A program made the position numbers and the translations under genes. Source: Pocillopora verrucosa (taxonomy: Eukaryota > Cnidaria > Anthozoa > Scleractinia > Pocilloporidae). Taken from it: a stretch of 64,000 nt of DNA. The notes under the pieces are model-generated. The model saw only the letters and a program-made list of their open reading frames with translations. It did not search any database and had not been told where the DNA came from. Positions 34,101 through 46,503 of this stretch are shown piece by piece (within the stretch, counting starts at the first letter, position 1; every line of letters begins with the position of its first letter). The DNA lies in the NCBI RefSeq assembly GCF_036669915.1, contig NC_089319.1, positions 10,534,080 through 10,598,079 of the forward strand. Direction: 5' to 3'.

Positions 34101-36419
34101 GCGAGAATCTCCTGCAGCGGTTCGAGGCGGTCCAACGTGAGGGGCGAACAAATCAGTTTATCATCCAGCTTCAAATGAAGTTGCTAACAGCGCACGAGGA
34201 AAATGAAACGCTGAGAAAGCAACTGGATGAATTTGGACAGCGAGAAGATGAAGTGTTGAAGCAATTGAGTAAAGTCAACCAAGATTACGCTATTGAACGG
34301 AAGGAGACAAACAAGTTGTCGCAACAACTACGATCACAGACAGAGGAGATGAAGATGTGCGAAACACTGAAAATGAAACTGCGCGAAGTGCAGTTCGAGA
34401 ATGCAAAGTTACGATGTGAGCTGCAGGATAAAGAGAACGATCTTAACGAGGTACAACGGTGGACAGAAGCTCTGAAGGCTCGATTTGATTTAATAGTAGC
34501 CGAGAAAGAAGAAATGCTGAAAAACCAGAAAACCGTGCATAGCGAGTGCTCGCGGATGCACGATGAGATTTCTGACCTTAGAATCAAACTCAACCATAAA
34601 GAACGTGTTTTGGTGGAACTAAGACAAAACTGCAAAGAGGTTGAAGATAGTGCCAAAATTTATAGAGAGGAACGCGATTTTTTCTCTAAATCCGCGACAG
34701 ATTCCGCCATAGAGAGAGACCAGATTAGGAAAGAGGTGGAAGAAATCAACCAGCGACATAAAAAAGCATTGGAGTCTAAAGAATTGAGTCTCAGACAGCA
34801 GACCGAATATGTACGACAGTTTGAGAAGAAATACGACGAAACCAAAGATGAGCTTGTTTCTGTCAAGACAATGTTGAATAAAGAGAAAGCAGATAATGAG
34901 GAATTGAGGGAGAGGATCTCTACTTTGGAGACAGAGTTGGCGAAAAAGGTATTATGACTAGAATGTTTACGAGCCGTAAAGATTTTAATGATATTAAGTA
35001 GTGTGTGCTGTATACATTTCGTATATGAAATCATAGTTAGTAGAGGAGACTATGATGAAATGCAGACATTATCCACGAAATAGTACAAGTAACTTTGGGT
35101 TGCACGAAAGAAGCCTAAAAGCAGACTAGGAACTCAATAGGTTTTGAACCTGTATGCTGCTTCCTTTTAACCCTTTACATCCTGATATCGGTATGCATAA
35201 TCTCCATACTGTTCTCTATACATTCCGAAGGTGCTGACAAGAAGAATTTGTTTAATAATCACTTCTTTAGTAAGTGATCATTTCCTTTATCCTCATGACC
35301 TAAATGTTTGACTCAGGGGGGATATTGTAAGAAGAAATTAGATGCTAGTCACTCTAAGAGGCAAAGGGTTAAAGCGATCAAATTCAGAATAATTTATATA
35401 TGAAAAAATTAAATTAATTTTATCCTACGCGAAAAAGAAATGACTTCGGGGAAGAGTCTAATTAATTTACACGTCGTTAAGAGCAAAATGGTTAAAGCTT
35501 GACATTTCGTTCAACTTAACTTCGGCCGTCTCTTTCGTTTCCACCATCGAAAAGGATCATGGAGCGGTTTCATTCTCTTTAGATGTCTAAACGCCAAGAT
35601 CTATATGTATAGATCAAACACATTGCAACCTACAGTCCTTCATTTCTCAACGAAAATTGCCTTATACTCTGAACCTGATTTTGTGTTGCGTTTGATTATT
35701 TATCCTCTTCTTATAAGGAATTAACCTCCAAGCCTTATATGGAAGAGGAGGATCACCAGGATGTAAGCCAAATACAAGACGCGCATGAGCATGAACCGAG
35801 TGGAAATGGGGACGACGAGGTCTTCACCGGCATCGGCCGGAGAAAAGCGCGTGCACCCCAGGATCTAGTGGGGAGTATTCAAAGGCGATTCCAACATGAC
35901 AACAGGGCTCCACGGCCCACGAACAAAGCCATTCGGAAAAGTAACAGCTTTGACGAGAAACTGGCCAAACTCGTGCCTGAATTTGAAAGCCTACCACTGA
36001 AAACTAGAGAGGATTGCAGCCTTGATCGTTATAGAATGAAGCAAATCCTGCCTTTTGCACAGATAGCGACAATGTGTCCGCCAATGACAAGCGTCGGCGA
36101 CAAGTTTCCGGACGAGCTGAACGCTGCAATTACCTGTTCCACACATGTTCGTAAGCTTGGATATCGCAAGATGTCTGCCCCTGTAATAGGCACAGATCTT
36201 TTCTCACTTCATCTTCAAGATTCGAATCTAGCGGAAGAAGATCGCAATGAGGGAGATGACGAGCAAAGCAACACATTTCCGAGCGAAGAAAGTAAGAATG
36301 GCTCGCCAAGTAAGCAATTCCGCTCACGAACTGGGGCTATCAGACTTACTGAAGGCGAGCGACGCAATCGTCGTCTCACGGAACCAATCATGTACCAGAC
36401 GAGGGCGGATAATATGTAA
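31150..36419 (+). CDS. CARD-coiled-coil scaffold protein, copy 2
   Basis: Exons 31150-31441, 32390-32470, 33852-34948 and 35718-36419 join in phase to 723 residues (728 if the candidate micro-exon 32737-32751 is used). A CARD lies at about 8-96 (RFLDILEMKG, HFIDALQILNPSLYEMVTGE), a coiled coil at about 140-488 (includes AIERDQIRKE and YREERDFF), and a charged Ser-rich tail from 490. The tail shares three short motifs with copy 1: a KSNSFDEKLAKLVPE box, CSLDRYR, and FRSRTGAIRL near the C-terminus. There is no MAGUK module. The last acceptor is AAG, less usual than CAG/TAG. Role in CARD-BCL10-MALT1 signalling is inferred from the family. Strong similarity to copy 3 reflects recent duplication. 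Confidence 0.88.
32390..32470 (+). other. Linker exon 2 (81 nt) of CARD-CC copy 2
   Basis: A phase-1 81-nt exon from ccatAG to GTAAGT. Joined to exon 1 it reads NLITVNQILIYTGD and on, ending SHIIS. It keeps the frame into exon 3. An internal acacAG could act as an alternative acceptor. It is the same in copy 3 and unlike the copy 1 exon. Confidence 0.6.
32737..32751 (+). other. Candidate 15-nt micro-exon, CARD-CC copy 2
   Basis: The 15-nt segment gtggtcttttttcgg lies between ctctacAG and GTATGT. Its length is a multiple of three, and with phase-1 joins it would add GLFSG without changing frame. The segment and both sites are conserved in copy 3, but the copies are too young for that to be strong evidence. 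Confidence 0.3.
33081..33286 (+). repeat. TTAA-flanked MITE, family 1
   Basis: About 206 bp. It begins ttaacccttt and ends aaagggttaa, giving short inverted termini CCCTTT/AAAGGG with TTAA outside, as in piggyBac-type elements. The body has the shared blocks tctccatactgttctct, aggtgctga, ggagaatttgt, gtgatcatttcctttattctcatgac and gatgctagtcactct. It is intronic in copy 2. Confidence 0.8.
33574..33783 (+). repeat. TTAA-flanked MITE, family 2
   Basis: About 210 bp, ttaaccctttcactcc...gggagttgaagggttaa. It has the same terminal design as family 1 but a different body (agatctcatcagtaattctc, taataatcccctgactgatat, cctgtttgatactatg). It ends only about 70 bp before exon 3 of copy 2. Confidence 0.8.
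35168..35372 (+). repeat. TTAA-flanked MITE, family 1
   Basis: A family 1 copy within the last intron of CARD-CC copy 2, starting ttaaccctttacatcctgat and ending gcaaagggttaa. It matches the equivalent element at 44151-44354 in unit 2. Confidence 0.78.
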
Positions 36420-39400
36420 CATAAAGAACTTTTCCATGTAGCGATCAGAAACAATCGTCACACTCAGTTTAACAGTGGGAAGTCTGGGTAAAAGACTAAA
36501 CACGCATTTGACACTCGAAAGACTAAGAACATCTTTCACGCATTTCACAGAAATCCAATGAGCGTGCGCATACATAAATATATGTATGTATATTTCCTTT
36601 GCATATTTAGTTACATGAGCTAACTCCATTTTGTAATGATGATGATGTTTTTAACATATTTACCTTTTAGCGGTACGTAGTTTAAAGTTTTTTTCTAGCA
36701 TGTCAGTCTGTTAACATTGGTTAAGGAGAAACTTGAAAACCGAAGAGACTAAAGGAATATCGAATTTCCTGGTGGTCAAATCAAAGCAATGTATTACAAT
36801 TCGCTCGTTTTTTTTTTAGTTTCACGTCTAGCTAAACCGTATAACCCCAACAACGAAAAAAAAGGGAAAAAAAAGTTAAATGGTAGAATAGAAGTCCATT
36901 TATTCTCATTCCTTGTCAAAATCTCAAGTATGTAACATTAAATTATATAAATATAAACGTATAACATGTTTTATGAAAATAATAATTTTTCAAAAATTCA
37001 AATACTCTTGTTCTTCATTTAGTATATTTAGCTAGTTTCATATCTGATGACGTTGAAATCATCTGGTAAGTTTTATAAGTCATCCAAGTCATATGAGTCA
37101 GAACACATCCAGGAAATAAAATGGACAAACAATTCAAAAATTTGACTTTGAAACAATTTTCCAGAGATGAATAACAGCCAACATTTACACAAAACCCCTA
37201 CGAGAGCGTATGACTCAAGTCTAAAAACAGCAAAGGGAGGAGTAATAATGGTCTAAGACCAGTCCTTTTATCTCTAAGATCTGACACTAAATTCTCCTTC
37301 CTTGTGGATACACATTTCCTTGTTAATCAGGTAAGGGAATTTGGTGTTATATCAAAACAATACTCTTACACTTACAAGTTTGTCTATTTGCAGCACTGGG
37401 TTCGATTAAATTGAGCAAATTAAATGCTGGTTACCTCTTAATCAACCCTTTATCCTTAAACTCCCATGAGTGATCAAGACATAATTTTCTCATTACAATA
37501 TAAATAGAATATAAAGCAGACAAGTAATGAGAATAAAGAAAAATGTCAATTAGGGGATTATTAGAATTTTGAAATTTGAGATTTTGTGGTTGATTCAACA
37601 CGTTTCAATGCGTCTCCAATTATAGAGTCAGGCTTTAGTCCTTTTTTCATAAAAGTATTTTACACTGATTGTTTTTATCATGGTTATAATGCACTAAAGT
37701 GATTTGAGGAGAGATTTTCCATAATGGAAAGTATTTGTTTTTCGCGAGCTTTTTATTTCTCTTGTTTATAATCTTGAATTTCGTCAACTACAATAAATAC
37801 TTTTAGGAGACAACTCATTCATAAATTCAGTGGTTTTTTAATAAACTATCGCTGTGAAAAGCCTGTTAAAAACGAATTTTTGATAAGTGCAGTGGATGAG
37901 CAAAACTTTTGAATCTTATCATGATTTCGCGCTCGCGAAAGAGGAGGGAAAAAAAAAGAAACTTGATGCAGCATATTTCTGTTGTACTCATTCTGATAAC
38001 GAAGCGTATCGGACACACTTGAAATTAACCAATAAAGTGACAAACGGGAAACGCCCACCTTATTGCTTATTTGCTTCCCGCATGTCAGACTTCGAGGGAT
38101 TCGTGTTGGCTCTCAGTGTGAAGATCAGCACCATAGGCTCTCTGGCAAAGCACTCGTTTTATACGGACCAGAAATCGTTCTACAAACCTTTTGCTGCAGC
38201 GTAAGTCTTTGCTCATTAAGTAACTGAACTTTTCATTTGAAGCATGTAATAAAAGCGAAGAATCCATTTTAACTCCGAGCTCAGTACAGAAACCACTTGA
38301 CACGATCGAGATGCAAAAATTTTCTGATGTGTTTATGACTAGTTCCATGGTAACCATTGTGTCGTCATTCCTTGACATCACGTTCGAGTTGAGACCAGTG
38401 GCCTGGGCGCTATGATATTGTCAGTGCGTCAAGCGCTACGAAGTTAAAGTATTCTCGTTGAAAGCAACAACATCATGGGAACTTCTAAGATGCAAAAATT
38501 TCGTAAGATTTTCAACTGTGGAAGGTTTATTGAAAAGCAGTGACACACAAGGAATACGGAGCTTTCAGAGGGCTTAAAGTAAACAAAGATGTTAAAGATA
38601 TTTTAAAAAATTTCAATTTTTCGTGAGTCGGACAGACGAAGAAACCAGTTCAGATCACCTCAATCAGATAACAGAACAAAATTATTTGCAAAATGGCGAT
38701 TATTTTGTATTTTCTTCACTATAAACTGAGACCAAGTTTACCAAATTTTCCATACATTAGGTTTTAACATCAGTAATACATCAGCCGGGAGCAAGTGATG
38801 AACATTCAAATATTGCCGACCTGTGATTCCACTTGGCAAAGTCGAAAGATTCTTATAAAAAATCAGAGTCCGCCGTCTGGAATGGAATCCCAACTAGATT
38901 TGATTCCGTTGTCGGATGCCTTTCAACTGAGCTACAGATAACAAGATGGCGAGAATTTTTGGCGAATCACATGCTCAGTTTCGAAATTAACTTACATCGA
39001 CTCGTTTTAAAAATCATGCGTTTGAAAACGTATTGCACCAGCGATTTGAGTCCATGTGCACGTTTTTTACCTTTAATAAGATACATGAAAAAATGACTCA
39101 GTTCTGATTGGTTAAGATGTATGCAGTTTTCAGGTAATTCAATGCTGAAGAGGGTTAATTCAGTGCAAAGAAGTAACAAACCAGACTGAACAATTCCTTG
39201 AACTGTTTAGCCGGACTTTCAACTTTCTTGTGCCTTAAAGATGTGAAGGTATCATTGTATATTATTGTTTTCATCGTATGCTGTTGTTTTGACTGATCGC
39301 AAGATGCCACTTGCAGGGTTTCAATAATTTATTTTTGCACTTGATACGCGCACTTTGCTTCTGTATAATTATGATAAGCTATCTCGTATTTTTTCAAGTA

Positions 39401-40105
39401 AAAACTTTTTCGTCGACTCCCCTAAAAAAATAAAACATGGTAAAAGATCGAAAGCTTTTTAGAATCACTTTTGTTACGCTTTATGATCTGAATGTGGCCT
39501 ATTAGAGACGAGGCATAACAAAAATTTGCGATAAATTATCATAGGAAGTCAAGGCACACACTTCTTACAAACAGTTGCGGTTTCCCGGTGTGGTGGTCTC
39601 ACTATGTTATTGTTAATATCGGCCCCAACTTAAACCAGCTGTAACGCTCAACTGGGCTGGCTTGTCTAAATATCGCAAATGAACAAATTTATAAATAAAC
39701 AGACTAAATTGCACAGTGTGAAACATTTCATATGAATTCCACGATGCGAAACGTATCGTTTCGATACCATTGTTTGGTTCATTTACAAGCCTTTTTTTAT
39801 ATTTTCTTCGCTTCATTGATCATATGTTCGTTCATTAAAATGATTCGCTCCTCTTCACATATTGTGTTTCAGTGAAAGTGAATTCTCTGATTGGGCAATG
39901 TATATTGAACGAAAGTCGCGCATCAGACATACAAATCCATACGTATAGAAGCACGATCAGCACCCAGGCGTGATTTCATTTTCAAGTGCAAAAGTTACGA
40001 TCTGTGCGGTTCTGCTTACCATCGCCTTAGTGAGAGCGATCCATCAATCGTGAGTAGTATTCACCTCATAAGCATTTACTGAGAACGGAATATTGGCATC
40101 TTACG
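36420..40105. other. Spacer between CARD-CC copies 2 and 3, with the duplication junction
   Basis: Holds the 3' flank of copy 2, a reverse family 2 MITE truncated at the junction (37443-37564), and the 5' flank of unit 2. Candidate AATAAA at 37115-37120. An ORF of 94-105 codons (37887-38204, also 28991-29275 in unit 1) is followed by GTAAGT but has no recognisable domain and is not called a gene. Confidence 0.6.
37443..37564 (-). repeat. Family 2 MITE truncated at the duplication junction
   Basis: Reads ...aaccctttatccttaaactcccatgag... in reverse orientation and stops abruptly at ggggattattag, where unit 2 sequence begins. The corresponding complete element is at 46504-46735. Confidence 0.8.
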
Positions 40106-43100
40106 ATGGAACTAGAAGAAACGTCCGCAGAGATTTTGACAAAACATCGCTTGCATATCATACAACATCTTCAGATGGATCGAACGTTTCTGTTCGACTA
40201 CCTAATCAGCAAATCTTCCTTTGATAAGGCAGACTTTGAGTTGATTCAAGCCGAGAAGACGAGCGAGTCAAAGGCTGGCAGGTTCTTAGATATTCTAGAA
40301 ATGAAGGGACAGAAGGCATTTTGCCACTTTATAGACGCCTTGCAGATTCTCAATCCAAGCCTGTATGAAATGGTGACGGGGGAAAGTGCAACAAAAAGTA
40401 AGTAGTTTTGTTGCATTAGAGATATAAACGACCAAACTGGCTTTTACTATCTCTCCAACCACTTTAATGTTGTAAATAAAGCCCGAACGATCTGGTCGCG
40501 TAAAGAAATCACTGGCTGACCTCTTGAATGCGGACATGGCAATATCACTTAATAGGGGTTGCCTAATCGATTCAAACGTCAGGTTTAGCAAACATGCCGT
40601 TAAAAGGAAATTCAAAGGTTTAAATTTTCAGCGAATAATCCAGTGATATAAGCTGAAGATAGAACCATTTTAATTGTGTTAACGTCATAATCACCAAACA
40701 GGAAGTTTCCTAAATCAGAGACGAGCTGATTGTTGAAACGTAGGAACGTTTGCCATTTGATAGTTTTCCAATGTAAATTCAGAAAACTCGGATTTTGATA
40801 ACATTTACATTCAAATTTTGCTCATTACCGGACAGTTTCCGGCTCCGCAAAACAACAACATGAAATTCCAACTAGCTGCAAACTACGACGAGCATAAACC
40901 GACGACCAACGAGTTTCACTTCCCCAATCAGTTTGACCTAGACTTCCTTAGCCTTTATGAATAAAAAATATGAATTTTTTTAGACACGGCGAACACATTG
41001 AGGTGTAATCAATGAGGAAGAATCTAAACGATTTTTTTAACAGAAATCTTTTAGCAGCCAACGTCTTTTTTTTTTTGTAAACGTATAGCTCGAAACTTCT
41101 CGAATTTAAAATGATCAGAGTAGAATCTTCGACGTAATTTCCATATCGAAAGTGTTGAAGTGGAGAAATAAAATAACTTTAGATAAGAACTCGTTAAAAT
41201 ATGTTATTTTGCTAACTGTTTTCTTAAAATAAATGAATAAATAGATGAATAGATGAATGGATAAATTATAAATGATTAAATAAATAACAAGACACACACA
41301 CACACCAAAACACGATACAAAAACACTTTATTTCTTGCCATAGATCTGATCACGGTCAATCAAATCCTTATTTACACAGGTGACAATCCCATCTTGTCAG
41401 ATGTTAAGAGCCATATCATCAGTGGTAAGTTTAGAATCTAATTTATTTTGTGTTCTTTATAAGCTGGACATGACACATTATTTCGTTCGTGTTACGAAAG
41501 AAAAAATAGTACGTCTGTTATGGCGGTCATGTTGAATAGATCTATTTCGTCTCGTTACTCTTTGATGTGTTAAGCGAAGTTAAGACTATGGCTAGACGAA
41601 ACAAAACTCTTATTAATATCTCTTGAATAGAAATGTCCCCTAGTGGGCTCTCTCAAAAAAAGATGATCCTCTTTGTCGAAACTCTACAGGTGGTCTTTTT
41701 TCGGGTATGTTTAAAATCTTATCCAGTCCATTCAGTGATTACTCGCGCTCGCAGACAACTACTATTTTTTATTTTTTGAGCGTCGTGTATTAAAGGAGTT
41801 AATACATGCAAAAGTTTTGATATTTCAATCAATTCGTTTTGAATAATTCCAAAATTTCAAAGGGAAGAGCGTTTAGACATTAACCTCCAACTTTGGTTAT
41901 AACATTGTACTAGTTCGATGTTTCGGTGAAGGCGGTAAAAAAAGCAAGTTAAATTTTCCTAACAGCGACATTGCATTCAGACACCCAACAACATGAATCA
42001 TAATGAACCCGGGACGTAGAAAAGTCAACACATTCAACCCTTTACACCCTAACATCATTATTCTCCATACTGTTCTCTGTACATTTACTAAGGTGCTGAC
42101 AAGGAGAATTTGTCCAATAATCAAGAGTTTCTTTAGTTGGTGATCATTTCCTTTATTCTCATGACATCAATGTGTGATTCAGTGGCGATATTGTAAGGAG
42201 AATTTTGATGCTAGTCACTCTAAGGGGTTAAAGGATTAAACACAATAGGTGACAAACTCGGAAACTATGTACAAAAGCAAAGTGACCGGAATAAGGAAAT
42301 AACGAAACTACAGCTCAAGCGATTATAAATATTTTGCTGAAAATAAAAATAATAAATATTACTTACGACTACAAAAGAAAAAAAAGCTCAACTAACAACA
42401 ATGAAAACGAATGTCCCAGAAGCACAAACAAAATGACACAAATTAGAGGATATGACGCAAATTTTCGTAACTGTGGTTGGCGTCTCTATTCCTCTAGTGG
42501 GTGTAACCCAAAAGGTTTATCCGATTAACCCTTTCACTCCCAAGATCTCATCAGTAATTCTCCTTACTGTCTGCCATACAATTCTTATGATGTTAGTTCT
42601 GAGGATTTGCTATTGAATCAATTAATAATCCCCTGACTGATATTTTTCTTTATTCTCATCGCTTGCCTGTTTGATACTATGTTGATTTGGTAAGGAGAAA
42701 TATTTTCTTGGTCACTTATGGGAGTTGAAGGGTTAAGAGAATTTTTCTTGGGCTATGATTCCTCATATTCGGGAATGGAACTGATATTAGTTCTGTCCTT
42801 GACAGGTGGCGGATCTACCTTTCTGGACGTAGATATCCTCAGTAATTACTCCAAGATTCTTACCAAGGAATTACACGAATTAACTTTACGTCACGATCAG
42901 GTCCTTAAAGACAACAATGAACTTAAGAAAAAGCTCGAGGATGCCTTCATCGAACAAAACCGGTTGCAACGCAGAATAAACTGTTTGGAAAAACAGGTCT
43001 CGGCCACTGAGGACGCTTTGGCCAACGAGGCTCAATCGACTGCTAACAAGACGGGCGAGAATCTCCTGCAGCGGTTCGAGGCGGTCCAACGTGAGGGGCG

Positions 43101-45393
43101 AACAAATCAGTTTATCATCCAGCTTCAAATGAAGTTGCTAACAGCGCACGAGGAAAATGAAACGCTCAGAAAGCAAATAGATGAATTTGGAAAGCGAGAA
43201 GATGAAGTGTTGAAGCAATTGAGTAAAGTCAACCAAGATTACGCTATTGAACGGAAGGAGACAAACAAGTTGTCGCAACAACTACGATCACAGACAGAGG
43301 AGATGAAGATATGCGAAACACTGAAAATGAAACTGCGCGAAGTGCAGTTCGAGAATGCAAAGTTACGATGTGAGCTGCAGGATAAAGAGAACGATCTTAA
43401 CGAGGTACAACGGTGGACAGAAGCTCTGAAGGCTCGATTTGATTTAATAGTAGCCGAGAAAGAAGAAATGCTGAAAAACCAGAAAACCGTGCATAGCGAG
43501 TGCTCGCGGATGCACGATGAGATTTCTGACCTTAGAATCAAACTCAACCATAAAGAACGTGTTTTGGTGGAACTAAGACAAAACTGCAAAGAGGTTGAAG
43601 ATAGTGCCAAAATTTATAGAGAGGAACGCGATTTTTTCTCTAAATCCGCGACAGATTCCGCCATAGAGGTAGACCAGATTAGGAAAGAGGTGGAAGAAAT
43701 CAACCAGCGACATAAAAAAGCATTGGAGTCTAAAGAATTGAGTCTCAGACAGCAGACCGAATATGTACGACAGTTTGAGAAGAAATACGACGAAACCAAA
43801 GATGAGCTTGTTTCTGCGAAGACAATGTTGAATAAAGAGAAAGCAGATAATGAGGAATTGAGGGAGAGGATCTCTACTTTGGAGACAGAGTTGGCGAAAA
43901 AGGTATTATGACTAGAATGTTTACGAGCTGTAAAGATTTTAATGATATTAAGTAGTGTGTGCTGTATACATTTCGTATATGAAATCATAGTTAGTAGAGG
44001 AGACTATGATGAAATGCAGACATTATCCACGAAATAGTACAAGTAACTTTGGGTTGCACGAAAGAAGCCTAAAAGCAGACTAGGAACTCAAGAGGTTTTG
44101 AACCTGTATGCTTCTGTGTGAAAGTCAATGATCAGCTCATTTCTTCCTTTTAACCCTTTACATCCTGATGTCGGTATGCATAATCTCCATACTGTTCTCT
44201 ATACATTCCGAAGGTGCTGAGAAGGAGAATTTGTTTAATAATCACTTCTTTAGTTAGTGATCATTTCCTTTATCCTCATGACCTAAATGTTTGATTCAGG
44301 GGGGATATTGTAAGGAGAAATTAGATGCTAGTCACTCTTAGGGGAAAAGGGTTAAAGCGATCAAATTCAGAATAATTTATATATGAAAAAATTAAATTAA
44401 TTTTATCCTACGCGAAAAAGAAATGACTTCGGGGAAGAGTCTAAATAATTTACACGTCGTTAAGAGTAAAATGGTTAAAGCTTGACATTTCGTTCAACTC
44501 AACTTCGGCCGTCTCTTTCGTTTCCACCATCGAAAAGGACCATGGAGCGGTTTCATTCTCTTTAGATGTCTAAACGCCAAGATCTATATGTATAGATCAA
44601 ACACATTGCAACCTACAGTCCTTCATTTCTCAACGAAAATTGCCTTATACTCTGAACCTGATTTTGTGTTGCGTTTGATTATTTATCCTCTTCTTATAAG
44701 GAATTAACCTCCAAGCCTTATATGGAAGAGGAGGATCACCAGGATGTAAGCCAAATACAAGACGTGCATGAGCATGAACCGAGTGGAAATGGGGACGACG
44801 AGGTCTTCACCTGGAGTAAAGCGCGCGCACCCAGGGAGCTGGTGGGGAGTATTCAAAGGCGATTCCAACATGACAACAGGGCTCCACGGCCCGCGAACAA
44901 AGCCATTCGGAAAAGTAACAGCTTTGACGAGAAACTGGCCAAACTCGTGCCTGAATTTGAAAGCCTACCACTGAAAACTAGAGAAGATTGCAGCCTTGAT
45001 CGTTATAGAATGAAGCAAATCCTGCCTTTTGCACAGATAGCGACAATGTGTCCGCCAATGACAAGCGTCGGCGACAAGTTTCCGGACGCGCTGAACGCCG
45101 CGATTACCTGCTCCACAGATGTTCGTAAGCTTGGATATCGCAAGATGTCTGCCCCTGTAGTAGGCACAGATCTTTTCTCACTTCATCTTCAAGATTCGAA
45201 TCTAGCGGAAGAAGATCGCAATGAGGGAGATGACGAGCAAAGCAACACATTTCCGAGCGAAGAAAGTAAGAATGGCTCGCCAAGTAAGCAATTCCGCTCA
45301 CGAACACGGGCTATCAGACTTACTGAAGGCGAGCGACGCAATCGTCGTCTCACGGAACCAATCATGTACCAGACGAGGGCGGATAATATGTAA
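40106..45393 (+). CDS. CARD-coiled-coil scaffold protein, copy 3
   Basis: Exons 40106-40397, 41344-41424, 42806-43902 and 44701-45393 give 720 residues with the same architecture as copy 2: CARD, linker exon, coiled coil, Ser-rich tail. Visible differences from copy 2 include P6T and A9E in the N-terminus, L-to-I and Q-to-K changes in the coil, and IERDQ to IEVDQ. In the tail, the segment around GIGRRKARAP is three residues shorter and reads WSKARAP, and the conserved FRSRTGAIRL motif reads FRSRTRAIRL. All exons remain open, so the gene is probably functional. It is convergent with the HPS6-like gene; their stop codons are about 1.4 kb apart. Confidence 0.88.
41344..41424 (+). other. Linker exon 2 (81 nt) of CARD-CC copy 3
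   Basis: Equivalent to 32390-32470, with the same flanking ccatAG and GTAAGT sites and the same phase. Confidence 0.6.
41690..41704 (+). other. Candidate 15-nt micro-exon, CARD-CC copy 3
   Basis: Same 15 bases and splice sites as 32737-32751 in copy 2. It would add five residues in frame. No transcript evidence. Confidence 0.3.
42034..42239 (+). repeat. TTAA-type MITE, family 1
   Basis: Unit 2 counterpart of 33081-33286. Its termini are slightly decayed (tcaaccctttacaccc at the left, aaaggattaa at the right). Confidence 0.78.
42527..42737 (+). repeat. TTAA-type MITE, family 2
   Basis: Unit 2 counterpart of 33574-33783, again about 70 bp before exon 3. Confidence 0.78.
44151..44354 (+). repeat. 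TTAA-type MITE, family 1
   Basis: Unit 2 counterpart of 35168-35372, in the last intron of CARD-CC copy 3. Confidence 0.78.
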
Positions 45394-46503
45394 CATAAAG
45401 AACTTTTCCATGTAGCGATCAGAAACAATCGTCACACTCAGTTTGACAATGGGAAATCTGGGTAAAAGACTAAACACGCATTTGACAATCGAAAGACTAA
45501 GAACATCTTTCACGCATTTCACAGAAATCCAATGAGCGTGCGCATACATAAATATATGTATGTTTATTTCGTTTGCATATTTAGTTACAGGAACTAACTA
45601 CATTTTGTAACACTGATGTTTTTAACATTTTTACCTTTTAGCAGTACGTAGTTTAAAGTTTTTTTCTAGCATGTCAGTCTGTTAACATCGGTTAAGGAGA
45701 AACTTGAAAACCGAAGAGACTAAAGGAATATCGAATTTCCTGGTGGTCAAATCAAAGCAATGTATTACAATTCGCCCGTTTTTTAGTTTCACGTCTAGCT
45801 AAACCGCATAACTTCAACAAAAATCTTTGCATGATTCACATCGAACGGAAAAAATCGCTTGACAAAAGAAAGGGGTTTTAAATGTAATCTTACATATGTA
45901 TAAAACGAAAAAAAAAAAAAAAAGGGAAAAAAAAAGTTAAATGGTAGAATAGAAGTCCATTTATTCTCATTCCTTATCAAAATCTCAAGTATGTAACATT
46001 AAATTATATAAATATAAACTTATAACATTATAACATATTTTATGAAAATAATAATTTTTCAAAAATTCAAATACTCTTGTTCTTCATTTAGTATATTTAG
46101 CTAGTTTCATATCTGATGACGTTGAAATCATCTGGTAAGTTTTTAAGTCATTCAAGTCATACGAGTCAGAGCACATACAGGAAATAAAACGGACAAACAA
46201 TTCAAAATTTTGACTTTGAAACAATTTTCCAGAGATGAATAACAGCCAACATTTACACAAAACCCCTACGAGACCGTATGACTCAAGTCTAAAAACAGCA
46301 AAAGGAGGAGTAATAATGGTCCAGTCCTTTTATCTCTAAGATCTGACACTAAATTCTCCCTTCTTGTGGCTACACATTTCCTTGTTAATTAGATAAGGGA
46401 ATTTGGTGTTATATCAAAACAATACTCTTACACTTACAAGTTTGTCTATTTGCAGCACTGGGTTGGATTAAATTGAGCAAATTACATGCTGGTTACCTCT
46501 TAA

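Larger units (their letters stand above)
28678..37564 (+). repeat. Tandem segmental duplication, unit 1 (contains CARD-CC copy 2)
   Basis: About 8.89 kb, nearly identical to 37565-46626 through exons, introns and flanks. It starts at aattttgaaatttgag after catag and runs to the attattag of a MITE. It is shorter than unit 2 because of several indels: about 22 bp near 28727, about 29 bp near 29450, about 26 bp near 35155 and about 80 bp near 36855. Confidence 0.95.

Noticed and set aside
34285..34656. Ser-rich minus-strand ORF (and its twin at 43239-43610)
   Set aside because: Antisense shadow of the coiled-coil exon; identical twin only because of the duplication.
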